Source of the DNA: Nocardia pneumoniae NBRC 100136
Lineage (GTDB): Bacteria > Actinomycetota > Actinomycetes > Mycobacteriales > Mycobacteriaceae
Direction of reading: 5' to 3'
Assembly (NCBI RefSeq): GCF_000308755.1
Contig: NZ_BAGF01000007.1
Span: forward strand, 1-64,000
DNA: 64,000 bases
Shown: piece by piece, positions 43,981 through 52,718 of the stretch
Position numbering within the stretch: the first letter of the stretch is position 1
How the letters are laid out: each line of letters starts with the position of its first letter
Position numbers and translations under genes: made by a program
The notes under the pieces: generated by a model
What the model saw: only the letters and a program-made list of their open reading frames with translations
Database searches by the model: none
What the model was told of the DNA's origin: nothing

Positions 43981-45110
43981 GTTCCGGCGACACGGCCGGG
44001 CCCGGGACGACAACAGCGCCGGATACGGCGCAGCCCCGGGCCCGGCGCTTCGGCTTGCCGCGAATGCTCGAGGGCGGCGACGATTCCCGGCACCTGGCGC
44101 TGCTGCGCTACCTGGGCGTGCGCCTGCTGCTGATCCCGGTGACCGCGTGGATCTTGGTGACGGTCGTGTTCTTCCTGATGCGGGTGGTCGGCGACCCGAT
44201 CAGCGCCGCGATGGGCGGGCGCATGACGCAGCAGCAGATCGAGGCGCGCAAGGAGGCGGCCGGGTTGAACCGGCCGATCCTGGCCCAATATTGGGACTAC
44301 CTCTCCGGGCTCATGCAGGGGGATCTCGGTCGCTCCCAGGACAACCGGGAGATCAGCGAGGTCGTCGTCACTTATGGCGCCGCCTCGCTGGAACTGGTGT
44401 GCTGGGCGCTGATCGTCGCGTTCGCGATCGGCGTGCCGCTGGGCAGATACGCGGCGACCCACCGGGATTCGGCCGCCGACACGGGACTGCGTTTGCTGGC
44501 CATCCTGTTCTACGCCGCGCCGGTCTTCTTCGTCGGCTTGCTGCTGAAACTGGTGTTCGCAGTGCAGCTGGGCTGGTTGCCGGTGGCGGGCCGGGCCAGT
44601 ACCAACGTCGAACTCCAATTGCAGCACGTATCGCCCAAGACCAACATCATGGTGCTGGACGCGATCCTCCACGGCGACACCGGATATCTGGTCGACGTGC
44701 TGAAACACGCCGTGCTGCCCGCGATCGCGCTCGGCTTGCTGACCGCGGGCATCTTCCTGCGGCTGGTGCGGATCAACCTGATCCAGACGCTGCGCGCGGA
44801 CTATGTGGACGCCGCACGGGCGCGCGGCCTGTCCCGCCGGGTGGTGACCGGACGGCATGCCTTCCGCAACGCGATGATCCCGATCGTCACGGTGATGGGC
44901 ATGCAGATCGCCATGATGCTCGGCGCCTCGGTGCTCACCGAGACGACGTTCGAATGGAAAGGGCTCGGCTACCAGCTCGCGTCGTATCTGTCGGCGCGGG
45001 ACTTCATCGCCGTGCAGGGCATCGTCGCGTTCATCGCGCTCATCGTGGCGGTGATGAGTTTCGTGGTGGACGTGCTGGTGGCGCTGATCGATCCGAGGGT
45101 GAGGTTCTGA
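43977..45110 (+). CDS. ABC transporter permease, DppB type
   Basis: A 377-residue permease. A 45-residue hydrophilic N-terminal tail precedes six helices. Family marks: LLLIPVTAWILVTVVFFLMRVVGDPI at helix 1, GLNRPILAQYWDYLSGLMQGDLGRS, and the EAA cytoplasmic loop LRADYVDAARARGLSRRVVTGRHAFRNAMIPIVTVMG. GTG start overlaps the binding-protein stop; its TGA overlaps the next ATG. Forms the heterodimeric channel with the following DppC-like protein. Confidence 0.92.
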   Translation: MSSGDTAGPGTTTAPDTAQPRARRFGLPRMLEGGDDSRHLALLRYLGVRLLLIPVTAWILVTVVFFLMRVVGDPISAAMGGRMTQQQIEARKEAAGLNRPILAQYWDYLSGLMQGDLGRSQDNREISEVVVTYGAASLELVCWALIVAFAIGVPLGRYAATHRDSAADTGLRLLAILFYAAPVFFVGLLLKLVFAVQLGWLPVAGRASTNVELQLQHVSPKTNIMVLDAILHGDTGYLVDVLKHAVLPAIALGLLTAGIFLRLVRINLIQTLRADYVDAARARGLSRRVVTGRHAFRNAMIPIVTVMGMQIAMMLGASVLTETTFEWKGLGYQLASYLSARDFIAVQGIVAFIALIVAVMSFVVDVLVALIDPRVRF

Positions 45111-46141
45111 TGACCGCTCCGGAATTGCTGACCGAACCGGTGCTCGCGGCGCCGGTGCCGCGCCGGGGCGTGCCCGGCCTGCGGTTGTTCTCGATGACCG
45201 CCGGCTTGCAGCGCGCGACCCTCGTTCTCGGGCTCGGCCTGGTCGGCGTCTTCGTGGTCGCCGCGCTGTTCGCCCCGCTGATCGCGCCCTACGGATTCGC
45301 CCAGAGCGCCGCAGACGGCGTCGATTTCGTCCGTCAGCAGGCGCCGTCGGCCGAGCATTGGTTCGGCACCTCGGTGCGGGGGGAAGACGTGTTCTCCAGG
45401 GTGATCTACGGTGCCCGCACCGCACTGTGGGTGATCGCGATCTCGCTGGTGCTCTCGCTGCTGATCGGTGTGCCGCTCGGCTTGCTGTCCGGCTATGTCG
45501 GCCGCTGGCCGGACCGGGTGCTGGTGCTGTTCATGGACGCGATGTACGCCTTCCCGACGCTGCTGCTGGCGATCGTGGTGTCCATCGTGGTCGCCGGTGG
45601 CCGCTCGACCAGTCTGGGCGGTGTGCTGTCCGCCGCGGTGGCGATCACGGCGGTGTTCGTGCCGCAATACTTCCGGGTGGTGCGCAATGCCACGGTGGCG
45701 GTGAAGCAGGAGCCGTATGTCGACGCCGCGCGGGTGACCGGCGCGTCGACGGCGCGAATCCTGTTCCGGCACATCCTCGCCAACGTCACCCAGTCGCTCC
45801 CGGTGATCGTCACGTTGAACGGATCGGAGGCCATCCTCACCCTGGCCGGTCTGGGCTTCCTCGGGTTCGGCATCGAACCGACCCAAGCGGCGGAGTGGGG
45901 CTTCGACCTGAACAAGGCGCTGCCGGACGTATCCAACGGCATCTGGTGGACCGGCATCTTCCCCGGTGTCGCCATCGTGCTCGTCGTGCTGGGCATGACG
46001 CTGGTCGGTGAGAGCCTCAACGAAGTGCTCAACCCGGTCCTGCGCACCCGCCGGGCCGTCGGGCCCCGCACCGCGGAGCCGCCCGAGACCGTTTCGGGCG
46101 CGCAGGACGGAGTCGCCGGGAAGGACACGACCAATGCCTGA
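45110..46141 (+). CDS. ABC transporter permease, DppC type
   Basis: A 343-residue permease: LGLGLVGVFVVAALFAPLIAPYGF helix 1, HWFGTSVRGEDVFSRVIYGARTAL (DppC signature), EAA loop KQEPYVDAARVTGASTARILFRHILANVTQSLPVIVTL, and ILTLAGLGFLGFGI. About 35 hydrophilic residues at the C-terminus are not typical. ATG overlaps the previous stop (TGATG), and its 3' end overlaps the ATPase gene by eight bases, so the four genes form one operon. Confidence 0.92.
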   Translation: MTAPELLTEPVLAAPVPRRGVPGLRLFSMTAGLQRATLVLGLGLVGVFVVAALFAPLIAPYGFAQSAADGVDFVRQQAPSAEHWFGTSVRGEDVFSRVIYGARTALWVIAISLVLSLLIGVPLGLLSGYVGRWPDRVLVLFMDAMYAFPTLLLAIVVSIVVAGGRSTSLGGVLSAAVAITAVFVPQYFRVVRNATVAVKQEPYVDAARVTGASTARILFRHILANVTQSLPVIVTLNGSEAILTLAGLGFLGFGIEPTQAAEWGFDLNKALPDVSNGIWWTGIFPGVAIVLVVLGMTLVGESLNEVLNPVLRTRRAVGPRTAEPPETVSGAQDGVAGKDTTNA

Positions 46142-47822
46142 GTCAACCGCGAAGCGGGACCACCCTGCCCTGTCGATCGAATCGCTGTCGGTCACCTTCG
46201 CCACCGACGCGGGGCCCGTGCACGCGGTCACCGGCGTGTCCTACGAGGTCTACCCCGGCGAAGTGCTGGCCATCGTCGGGGAATCCGGCTCGGGGAAATC
46301 GGTGAGCTCGCGGACGGCGATGGGATTGCTGCCGCAGACCGCGTCGGTGCGCGGCCTGGTCACCCTGGGCGCCGAACGGATCACCGCGATGAGCGAGCGG
46401 CAGCTCACCGCTCTGCGTGGCGGGGCGATCTCGATGGTGTTCCAGGAGCCGGGTCTGGCGCTGGACCCGTTGTTCACGGTGGGCTTCCAGATCGGCGAGG
46501 CACTGCGGGCCCACATTGATCTGAGCAAGAAGGCCGCCAAGGCGCGCGCGGTGGAGTTGTTGCGCATGGTCGGGTTGCCCGATCCGGAGCACCGGGTGGA
46601 CTACTACCCGCACCAGCTCTCCGGCGGGCAGAAGCAACGTGTGATGATCGCCATCGCCATCGCCTGCGAGCCCAAGGTGATCATCGCCGACGAGCCGACC
46701 ACCGCGCTCGATGTCACGGTGCAGGCCGAGATCCTGGCGCTGCTGCGCGACCTGCGCGACCGGATCGGCAGCGCGATCATCCTGATCACCCACAACATGG
46801 GCGTCGTCGCCGACATCGCCGACCGCGTGGTGGTGATGCGCGACGGCGCGGTGGTCGAGCAAGCGTCGGTGGACGAGCTGTTCGCCAGTCCCAAGGCCGA
46901 GTACACCCGATCCTTGCTGGCCGCGGTCCCGCACCTGGGCACCGAACAGATCGACCACGGCCCCGCCGACCCGGCGCGAGCCGACGGCGAGCCGGTGCTC
47001 GAGGTCCGCGATCTGGTGGTCGAGTTCCCCGGGCCGCTCGGTCGCCCGAGATTCCGCGCGGTGGACGAGGTGAGCCTGCGCATCGGACCGGGCGAGACGC
47101 TCGGTCTGGTCGGCGAGTCCGGGTCGGGCAAGTCGACCATCGGCCGCTGCGTCGCGGCACTGCAACGACCCACGTCCGGAATGGTGCGGGTACGCGGGCA
47201 GGACATCGTTGGCCTGTCACAGCGCAAGCTGCGGCCGATCCGGCGACGCTTCGGATTCGTGTTCCAGGACCCGGCCAGCTCACTGAACCCGCGGCTCACC
47301 GTGGGCGACTGCGTAGCCGAACCGCTGATCGTGCACAAGACCGGCAGCTCGGCGCAGATCCGCGCCCGGGTGCGCGGGCTGCTCGACGACGTGCGGCTGC
47401 CCGCGGGCGCCGAGCACCGCTACCCGCACGAGCTGTCCGGTGGGCAACGTCAGCGCGCCAGCCTGGCCCGCGCCCTGGTACTCGACCCCGACCTGCTCGT
47501 CGCCGACGAGCCGACCAGCGCGCTGGACGTCTCGGTGCAGGCCGCGGTGCTGGAACTGTTCGGGCAACTCCAGCGCGAATGCGGCTGGGCGTGCCTGTTC
47601 ATCAGCCACGATCTCGCCGTGGTCGATCAGCTCGCCGACCGGATCGTGGTGTTGCGCGACGGGGCGGTGGTCGAGCAGGGCGACCGGGACCAGATCCTGC
47701 GGGCGCCGCGGGAGGAGTACACGCGGCGCTTGGTGGCCGCGGTGCCGGTGCCCGACCCGGCGCGGCAGCGTCGCCGCCGAGCGCGGACGGCCGGACTGTT
47801 CGACCAGGACGAGTTGGACTGA
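46134..47822 (+). CDS. ABC transporter ATP-binding protein, fused DppD-DppF
   Basis: A 562-residue protein carrying two complete nucleotide-binding domains, equal to DppD and DppF in one chain. First: Walker A GESGSGKS, signature LSGGQKQR, Walker B VIIADEPTTALD. Second: GESGSGKSTIGRCVAALQRPTSG, LSGGQRQRASLARALV, LLVADEPTSALD. Each is followed by a DppD-type C-terminal part. ATG 46134 gives MPESTAKRDHPALS; upstream reading belongs to the permease. It powers uptake through the two permeases. A terminator follows. Confidence 0.95.
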   Translation: MPESTAKRDHPALSIESLSVTFATDAGPVHAVTGVSYEVYPGEVLAIVGESGSGKSVSSRTAMGLLPQTASVRGLVTLGAERITAMSERQLTALRGGAISMVFQEPGLALDPLFTVGFQIGEALRAHIDLSKKAAKARAVELLRMVGLPDPEHRVDYYPHQLSGGQKQRVMIAIAIACEPKVIIADEPTTALDVTVQAEILALLRDLRDRIGSAIILITHNMGVVADIADRVVVMRDGAVVEQASVDELFASPKAEYTRSLLAAVPHLGTEQIDHGPADPARADGEPVLEVRDLVVEFPGPLGRPRFRAVDEVSLRIGPGETLGLVGESGSGKSTIGRCVAALQRPTSGMVRVRGQDIVGLSQRKLRPIRRRFGFVFQDPASSLNPRLTVGDCVAEPLIVHKTGSSAQIRARVRGLLDDVRLPAGAEHRYPHELSGGQRQRASLARALVLDPDLLVADEPTSALDVSVQAAVLELFGQLQRECGWACLFISHDLAVVDQLADRIVVLRDGAVVEQGDRDQILRAPREEYTRRLVAAVPVPDPARQRRRRARTAGLFDQDELD

Positions 47823-47835
47823 TGGTCCGTATTAC

Positions 47836-47869
47836 GGTTCGCTCTGCCCTATTGTCAAGAGGGCGAGCC
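47836..47869 (+). terminator. terminator hairpin after ABC operon
   Basis: Arms GGTTCGCTCT (47836-47845) and AGGGCGAGCC (47860-47869) pair over ten positions with two G-U pairs, 14 bases past the ATPase stop. It insulates the transporter from purM. Confidence 0.65.
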
Positions 47870-47952
47870 AACACCGGTGCGGGGTCGTTATCCCGCTCCG
47901 GTAGCGTGAGCAGGCATCTATCCGCCGATTCGGTTTGGAGCTTTCCCCGAAA

Positions 47953-49029
47953 ATGACTGAACAGACCCCCAGTGGTGGTGCCTCGTACGCCGCGGCAGGC
48001 GTGGACATCGAGGCGGGCGATCGCGCCGTCGAGTTGTTCGGGCCATTGGCGAAGAAGGCGACCCGGCCCGAGGTTCAAGGCGGCCTCGGCGGCTTCGCCG
48101 GGCTGTTCGCGCTGAAGGGTGGCTATCGGGAACCGCTGCTGGCCGCCTCCACCGACGGCGTCGGCACCAAGATCGCGGTGGCGCAGGCGATGGACAAGCA
48201 CGACACCGTCGGCCTCGACCTGGTCGCGATGGTCGTCGACGACCTCGTGGTCTGCGGTGCGGAGCCGCTGTTCCTGCAGGATTACATCGCGATCGGAAAG
48301 GTTGTTCCGGAGAAGGTCGCCGAACTCGTCTCCGGTATCGCCGAAGGGTGCGTGCGCGCGGGATGCGCACTGCTCGGCGGTGAGACGGCCGAGCATCCCG
48401 GCCTGATGGACCCCGACGACTACGACCTGTCCGCGACCGGCGTCGGCGTGGTCGAGGCCGACGCGGTGCTCGGGCCGGATCGGGTCCGTCCCGGCGACGT
48501 GGTGATCGCCATGGGCTCCTCCGGCCTGCACTCCAACGGCTACAGCCTGGCCCGCAAGGTGCTGCTCGACATCGACCGCATGTCGCTCACCGGGCACGTC
48601 GAGGAATTCGGCCGCACCCTCGGCGAGGAACTGCTCGAGCCGACCAGGATCTACGCCAAGGACTGCCTCGCGCTGATCGCCGAGACCGACGTGCGCACGT
48701 TCGCCCACGTCACCGGCGGCGGTTTGGCGGCCAACCTGGCCAGGGTGCTGCCCGCGGGCATGGTCGCGGAACTGGATCGCGGCACCTGGAACCCGGCGCC
48801 GGTGTTCAAGATGATCGCCCAGCGCGGCCGGGTGGAACGGGCCGAGATGGAGAAGACGTTCAACATGGGCGTCGGCATGGTCGCCGTCGTCGCCCCGGAG
48901 GACGTGGACCGCGCGCTGGCCGTGCTGACCGCGCGGCACATCGAGTGCTGGACACTCGGCACGGTCAAGAAAGCCAAGGACGCCGACGCGGTGCGCGCCG
49001 TGCTGGTCGGCGAGCATCCGCGATTCTGA
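47953..49029 (+). CDS. purM: phosphoribosylformylglycinamidine cyclo-ligase
   Basis: A 358-residue AIR synthase (FGAM plus ATP to AIR, step five). Signatures: SYAAAGVDIEAGDRAVELFGPLAKKATRPEV, LAASTDGVGTKIAVAQAMDKHDTVGLDLVAMVVDDLVVCGAEPLFLQDYIA, GGETAEHPGLM, SSGLHSNGYSLAR, AHVTGGGLAANLARVLP. ATG 47953 is used. A TAGCGT box lies near 47901-47906, giving a leader of about 45 bases. In M. tuberculosis, as I recall, purM directly follows purF; here 10.6 kb separates them. Confidence 0.97.
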   Translation: MTEQTPSGGASYAAAGVDIEAGDRAVELFGPLAKKATRPEVQGGLGGFAGLFALKGGYREPLLAASTDGVGTKIAVAQAMDKHDTVGLDLVAMVVDDLVVCGAEPLFLQDYIAIGKVVPEKVAELVSGIAEGCVRAGCALLGGETAEHPGLMDPDDYDLSATGVGVVEADAVLGPDRVRPGDVVIAMGSSGLHSNGYSLARKVLLDIDRMSLTGHVEEFGRTLGEELLEPTRIYAKDCLALIAETDVRTFAHVTGGGLAANLARVLPAGMVAELDRGTWNPAPVFKMIAQRGRVERAEMEKTFNMGVGMVAVVAPEDVDRALAVLTARHIECWTLGTVKKAKDADAVRAVLVGEHPRF

Positions 49030-49042
49030 CCCGGCGGAAGAC

Positions 49043-49085
49043 ACGCCAGAGTCCCGCATCCTCATCCGATGCGGGACTCTGGTGT
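49043..49085 (+). terminator. strong terminator after purM
   Basis: Perfect 15-bp stem CCAGAGTCCCGCATC (49046-49060) and GATGCGGGACTCTGG (49068-49082) with a seven-base loop; three further outer pairs are possible. Starts 14 bases past the purM stop. Confidence 0.85.
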
Positions 49086-49131
49086 ATAGCAAGCCTTTTC
49101 GGCGCCAGTCCCGTCAACTCACGACAACGCT

Positions 49132-49163
49132 CGAAGGGGGAGGCCCGTCGGCCTCCCCCTTCG
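49132..49163 (-). terminator. terminator hairpin of the DUF3073 gene
   Basis: Perfect 14-bp stem CGAAGGGGGAGGCC (49132-49145) and GGCCTCCCCCTTCG (49150-49163) with a CGTC loop, 13 bases beyond the DUF3073 stop on the minus strand. Confidence 0.82.
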
Positions 49164-49176
49164 GCGTAGATCCGAG

Positions 49177-49386
49177 TCAGCGGCGCCAGTCGTCGTAGTC
49201 GTCCTCATCCCAGCGGGACAAAGAGTCGTCCGCGTCGTGCTCATCGGACAGCACACCACCACTCCGCTGGGAGTTGGGGCTTCCGGAAAGCTCGCGCTGA
49301 AGGCTCGCGAAGTCGGTCGTGGGCGAGCTGTACTTCAGCTCGCGTGCGACCTTGGTCTGCTTTGCCTTAGCCCGGCCACGGCCCAT
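49177..49386 (-). CDS. DUF3073 family protein
   Basis: A 69-residue conserved actinobacterial protein: basic start MGRGRAKAKQTKVARELKYSSPTTDFASLQREL and an acidic tail (DEHDADDSLSRWDEDDYDDWRR). It matches DUF3073, which I recall next to purM in mycobacteria. The start RGRAK-KQTKVAR looks nucleic-acid-binding; function unknown. It converges on purM with two terminators between them. Confidence 0.93.
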   Translation of the reverse strand: MGRGRAKAKQTKVARELKYSSPTTDFASLQRELSGSPNSQRSGGVLSDEHDADDSLSRWDEDDYDDWRR

Positions 49387-49461
49387 GGCTGACCCCCTCG
49401 CGTCACAGCGGGGCGGCCTGGGGTTTGGTGGCGGCCCCGTTCGAATTAATACTCTTCCTGA

Positions 49462-49483
49462 CAGACACTTTAGCGTGTGTCTG
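49462..49483. promoter_or_regulatory. inverted repeat upstream of the DUF3073 gene
   Basis: CAGACAC-tttagcgt-GTGTCTG lies about 80 bases before the DUF3073 start. The region has AT-rich DNA (TTCGAATTAATACTC at 49440-49454) that could hold the minus-strand -10 box. Operator function is a guess. Confidence 0.35.
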
Positions 49484-49561
49484 CCGGTCTCGCTTCCAGG
49501 AGTGGGTGAAGAACTCCGGAACTGGTGCCGTTTGCCCGCTTGTCGCCCCGCGATCGAATCG

Positions 49562-50515
49562 CTACACGACCCCGGGTATCGCGCGGATCACACCGACTCG
49601 GGCGCCGCCGCCGAGCACCGCCGGTGCCGCCAGTTCCGCGTGCGCATCGGTCCATTCGATCCCCATCCGATGCAGAATGGCCAGCGTCAGCGGCATCCGG
49701 GCACGGTCGTGACCATCGTCGATCTTGTACGCGAAGGACGATCCGTCCGGCAGCGCACCCGCGTGCACGCCGTCCGCGCCGATCTTGCACAGCAGTCCCG
49801 GAGTTGCCCGCATGGCCAGCAGGTCGGGGCCGTTCGTGCCGGAAATCACTCGCGGATGCGCGCGGACGGCGTCGGCGACCCGGCGTTCCGGGGTGCCCGG
49901 TTCGGCGGTCGCCATGGTCGCGAACACCTTCGCCAGGTTCACCAGCGACACCGGGATGATCGGCAATCCGCAGCCATCGATGCCGAGATCGGATTCCGGC
50001 TCGCCGGTCAGATCGGCCACCGTGGCGACCACCGCGCGTTGCAGCGGATGCGCCTGATCCAGGTAGCCCTCGGTGGGCCAGCCGTTGACCACGCAGGTCG
50101 CCAGCATCGCCGCGTGCTTGCCGGAACAGTTCATGTAGATCGGGCGTGGCTGCTGTCCGTTGGAGAGCGCGGCGGCCCGGGCGCGCTCGTCGAACGGGAG
50201 GTCGGGTGGGCATGCGAGCGCTGCTTCGGAGAACCCGAAGCGGTCGAGCAGCCTGCGCACCAGCGCGATGTGGTCCGGCTCGCCGTAGTGCGAGGCGACG
50301 GCGATGGCCAGCTCGGCGTCGTCGAGCGGTTCGAAACCATTGCGCAGCATGGTGATCGCCTGCATCGGTTTGTTCGTCGAGCGCGGGAAGATCGGCAGAT
50401 GCACTTCGCCGAGCGCCAGGGTGGGTTCGCCCGCGGCGTCGAGCACCACCACCGAGCCGCGGTGCACGCACTCGCGGAAACCCGAGCGGACGACTTCGAC
50501 CAGTTCCACGCTCAC
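49562..50515 (-). CDS. asparaginase family protein (L-asparaginase II type)
   Basis: A 317-residue protein of the Rhizobium-type asparaginase II family: VELVEVVRSGFRECVHRGSVVVLDAAGE, FPRSTNKPMQAITMLRNG, MNCSGKHAAMLATCVVNGWPTEGYLDQAHPLQRAV, GIDGCGLPIIPVSL, ISGTNGPDLLAMRATPGLLCKIGADGVHA. These residues (serine/lysine pairs in RSTNKP and CSGKHA) are conserved in the family. Hydrolyses asparagine to aspartate. GTG start overlaps the stop of the short linking ORF, and the MOSC gene lies just upstream, so a three-member operon is likely. Confidence 0.9.
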   Translation of the reverse strand: MSVELVEVVRSGFRECVHRGSVVVLDAAGEPTLALGEVHLPIFPRSTNKPMQAITMLRNGFEPLDDAELAIAVASHYGEPDHIALVRRLLDRFGFSEAALACPPDLPFDERARAAALSNGQQPRPIYMNCSGKHAAMLATCVVNGWPTEGYLDQAHPLQRAVVATVADLTGEPESDLGIDGCGLPIIPVSLVNLAKVFATMATAEPGTPERRVADAVRAHPRVISGTNGPDLLAMRATPGLLCKIGADGVHAGALPDGSSFAYKIDDGHDRARMPLTLAILHRMGIEWTDAHAELAAPAVLGGGARVGVIRAIPGVV

Positions 50516-50595
50516 GACTCCACCTCGCTGGCGCTCGGCTCCGTCGTGCGCGAGGGCGCGCTGTGCTGTCGGTTCACTCGCTGACGCTCGCTCAC
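50512..50595 (-). CDS. short linking ORF between MOSC and asparaginase genes (27 residues)
   Basis: Begins VSERQRVNRQHSAP and ends RTTEPSASEVES. Its GTG overlaps the MOSC TGA and its TGA overlaps the asparaginase GTG (GTGA both times), making a chain of coupled starts. The last 12 codons are nearly identical in DNA to the ORF ahead of purB (11612) and to the last codons of the MOSC gene (RTTEPSASEVRS). Likely a repeated element used as a translation bridge; peptide function unknown. Confidence 0.5.
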   Translation of the reverse strand: MSERQRVNRQHSAPSRTTEPSASEVES

Positions 50596-51320
50596 GACCG
50601 CACCTCGCTGGCGCTCGGCTCCGTCGTGCGCGAGGGCGCGCTGTAGCCGTCGCGGCGCGCGGCGGCGCGCGCGGCGTTCGTCTGCCTGCGCGCGTGCCGT
50701 TCGATCTGCATCTGCACGTCGTCGGAGATGGTCGGCTCGTCGGCCAGCAGGATCGCGAGCAGGTCGAGATCGTCGCCAGTGAACACGTCGCGGACGGTGA
50801 TGCCGTGCTCGGGGACGTGCACCACCGTGACCCGATCGCCGGCGCCGATCGTGCCCTCGGTGAGCACGCGCAGGTAGGCGCCGGTATCGCTGCGCAGCGT
50901 GAACCGCTTCACCCACTGCCGCTCGCCGCTCCAGTGCTGGAACGTGGCGCACGGCACTCGCGGCGCGCTCACCTCCAACAGGGTGTCGCCGATCGACCAG
51001 CGCGAGCCGATCACCGCGTCGCTGACCGGAAGACCGGCGATGCGCAGGTTCTCGCCGAACCAGCCCGCGGGCAGCTCCCGGCCGAGTTCGGTGCCCCAGC
51101 GGCGGGCGTCCTCGTCGGCGTACGCGTAAACGGCCTGGTGCACGCCACCATGGTGCTTGGTGTCGCAGACGTGGTCCCCCTCCAACCCGAGAACGCGCAC
51201 CGCGACCCGACCGGCTACCGGCCTCTTGTCGATCGCCGTGCGACCGACTCGTCCGGGTACCTCGAGGTCGGCGTGCACCACACAGGTGGCGAGGACCTCT
51301 CCGGAGTCACCGATGCGCAT
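50592..51320 (-). CDS. MOSC-domain protein (YiiM-like)
   Basis: A 242-residue protein with a MOSC core: RVLGLEGDHVCDTKHHGGVHQAVYAYADEDARRWGTELGRELPAGWFGENLRIAGLPV, RWSIGDTLLEVSAPRVPCATFQ with the candidate catalytic cysteine in PRVPCATF. Such domains bind the molybdenum cofactor or reduce N-hydroxylated compounds (YiiM). The start is ATG 51320 with GAGGAG eight bases upstream. Its last residues (APSRTTEPSASEVRS) derive from the repeated linking element, so this gene has probably acquired a foreign C-terminal tail. Confidence 0.88.
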   Translation of the reverse strand: MRIGDSGEVLATCVVHADLEVPGRVGRTAIDKRPVAGRVAVRVLGLEGDHVCDTKHHGGVHQAVYAYADEDARRWGTELGRELPAGWFGENLRIAGLPVSDAVIGSRWSIGDTLLEVSAPRVPCATFQHWSGERQWVKRFTLRSDTGAYLRVLTEGTIGAGDRVTVVHVPEHGITVRDVFTGDDLDLLAILLADEPTISDDVQMQIERHARRQTNAARAAARRDGYSAPSRTTEPSASEVRS

Positions 51321-51420
51321 GGACAGCGCTCCTCTCGTCATGGATAGGGAGCTCGGCGCTGAGCGGGGATGGGTACGCCAGCGGGGAAACCCCTGGCTGG
51401 CCAGCTGTTGGCCAACGGGT

Positions 51421-52530
51421 TCAGCGCCCGCGCAGCCGGTCGACCGCAGCCCGGCCGGGCTGCGGCACGTCTTCGGCGGGCACCGAATCGGGATCGATCG
51501 CCGCCGCGACCGGGCCCGCGGCGAGTGCGGTGTCGGCCGGAACCGTCCGCTTGATCAGGGCCAGCGCGATGGGGCCGAGTTCGTAGTGATCGACGACCGT
51601 ACCGAGCCTGCCGACCGCGCGGCCGCCCGCGGTGACGTCGTCACCGGTGGCCGGGCGCTCGTCGGCCGAGCCGTCCAGATGCAGCAGCAGCAGATTCCGC
51701 GGCGGTTTGCCGAGGTTGTGCACCCTGGCGACGGTCTCCTGGCCGCGGTAGCAGCCCTTGTCGAGATGGACGGCGCCGTGTTCGGCGACGCCGCCGATCC
51801 AGCGGGCCTCGTGCGGGATGGTCCGTTCGTCGGTATCCAGTCCGATCCGGGGACGAACGTCCGCGACGCGCAGCGCTTCGAACGTCCACATCCCGGCGGG
51901 CGCCGCCCCCGCGGCGGTCAGCCGCGCCCACCGGTCGGCCAGCTGGTCGCGCGGGATGATCAAGTCGAAGGAGTCCGCCGTCGGCCACGGCATCCGGCGC
52001 AGGAATCCGCCGCCGGGCAGCGGCGTCGCCTCGTACACGCCGGGAAGTGCGGCGATGCCGAGCGTCTCGGTCAGCTCGGCGACCCCCGGTCCGAGCAGGC
52101 TCAGCACCGCGTGGTCGGTGGCTTCGACCGGCTGCGCGTCGGCCCAGAACACCATCTTCCGCAGGAACGCGAGCAGGTCGGCCCCACGCTCGCCCTCGGT
52201 ATCGATCCAGACCGCGCCGTCCAGTTCGGTGAGCACGAAGTGATGCAGCACCCGGCCGTTCAGATCGAGGTCGAGGTTCTCCGCGGACTGCCCGTCACCG
52301 AGCGCGGCGACATGTTGACTGGAGATGGTGTGCAGCCAGGTGAGCCGCTCCGCGCCGGTGATGCGCAGGACGAAGCGATGCGATCGGTCGACGATCGCGG
52401 CGCGCTCCACCGCGGCGCGCTGTTCGCCGAACGGATCGCCGTAGTGCCAGGCGACGGCGGCGTCGGGCGAACCCTCCGCTCCCGCCACGGCTCCCGACAC
52501 ACTGAGGATGGGGCTGGGCGCAACGACCAC
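51421..52530 (-). CDS. ygfZ: folate-binding Fe-S assembly protein YgfZ
   Basis: A 369-residue GcvT-like protein. The YgfZ signature KGCYRGQETVARVHNLGKPPR is complete, with its conserved cysteine; N-terminal VDRSHRFVLRITGAERLTWLHTISSQHV is the tetrahydrofolate-binding fold. It helps maintain Fe-S enzymes under oxidative stress. Several GTGs exist; GTG 52530 (VVVAPSPILSVSG) has GGAAAAGG five bases upstream, while 52545 and 52536 are alternatives. It is divergent from the class IV aminotransferase gene. Confidence 0.92.
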   Translation of the reverse strand: MVVAPSPILSVSGAVAGAEGSPDAAVAWHYGDPFGEQRAAVERAAIVDRSHRFVLRITGAERLTWLHTISSQHVAALGDGQSAENLDLDLNGRVLHHFVLTELDGAVWIDTEGERGADLLAFLRKMVFWADAQPVEATDHAVLSLLGPGVAELTETLGIAALPGVYEATPLPGGGFLRRMPWPTADSFDLIIPRDQLADRWARLTAAGAAPAGMWTFEALRVADVRPRIGLDTDERTIPHEARWIGGVAEHGAVHLDKGCYRGQETVARVHNLGKPPRNLLLLHLDGSADERPATGDDVTAGGRAVGRLGTVVDHYELGPIALALIKRTVPADTALAAGPVAAAIDPDSVPAEDVPQPGRAAVDRLRGR

Positions 52531-52718
52531 GGACACCTTTTCCACTCTAAGCGTGACCGCACAGTGGGGGATGCACCGGGCTACCGAGCCGGTGCTGGGC
52601 ATAGCGAATCGGCATTTTGCGAGTATTGCACCCGATGCCGCGAGGAACATTGACAAAAGGTTTTGCGAAAGCGGCCGTGACGTAGGCATTGTCCGCTCCT
52701 ACCGCCTACGCTCGACGC

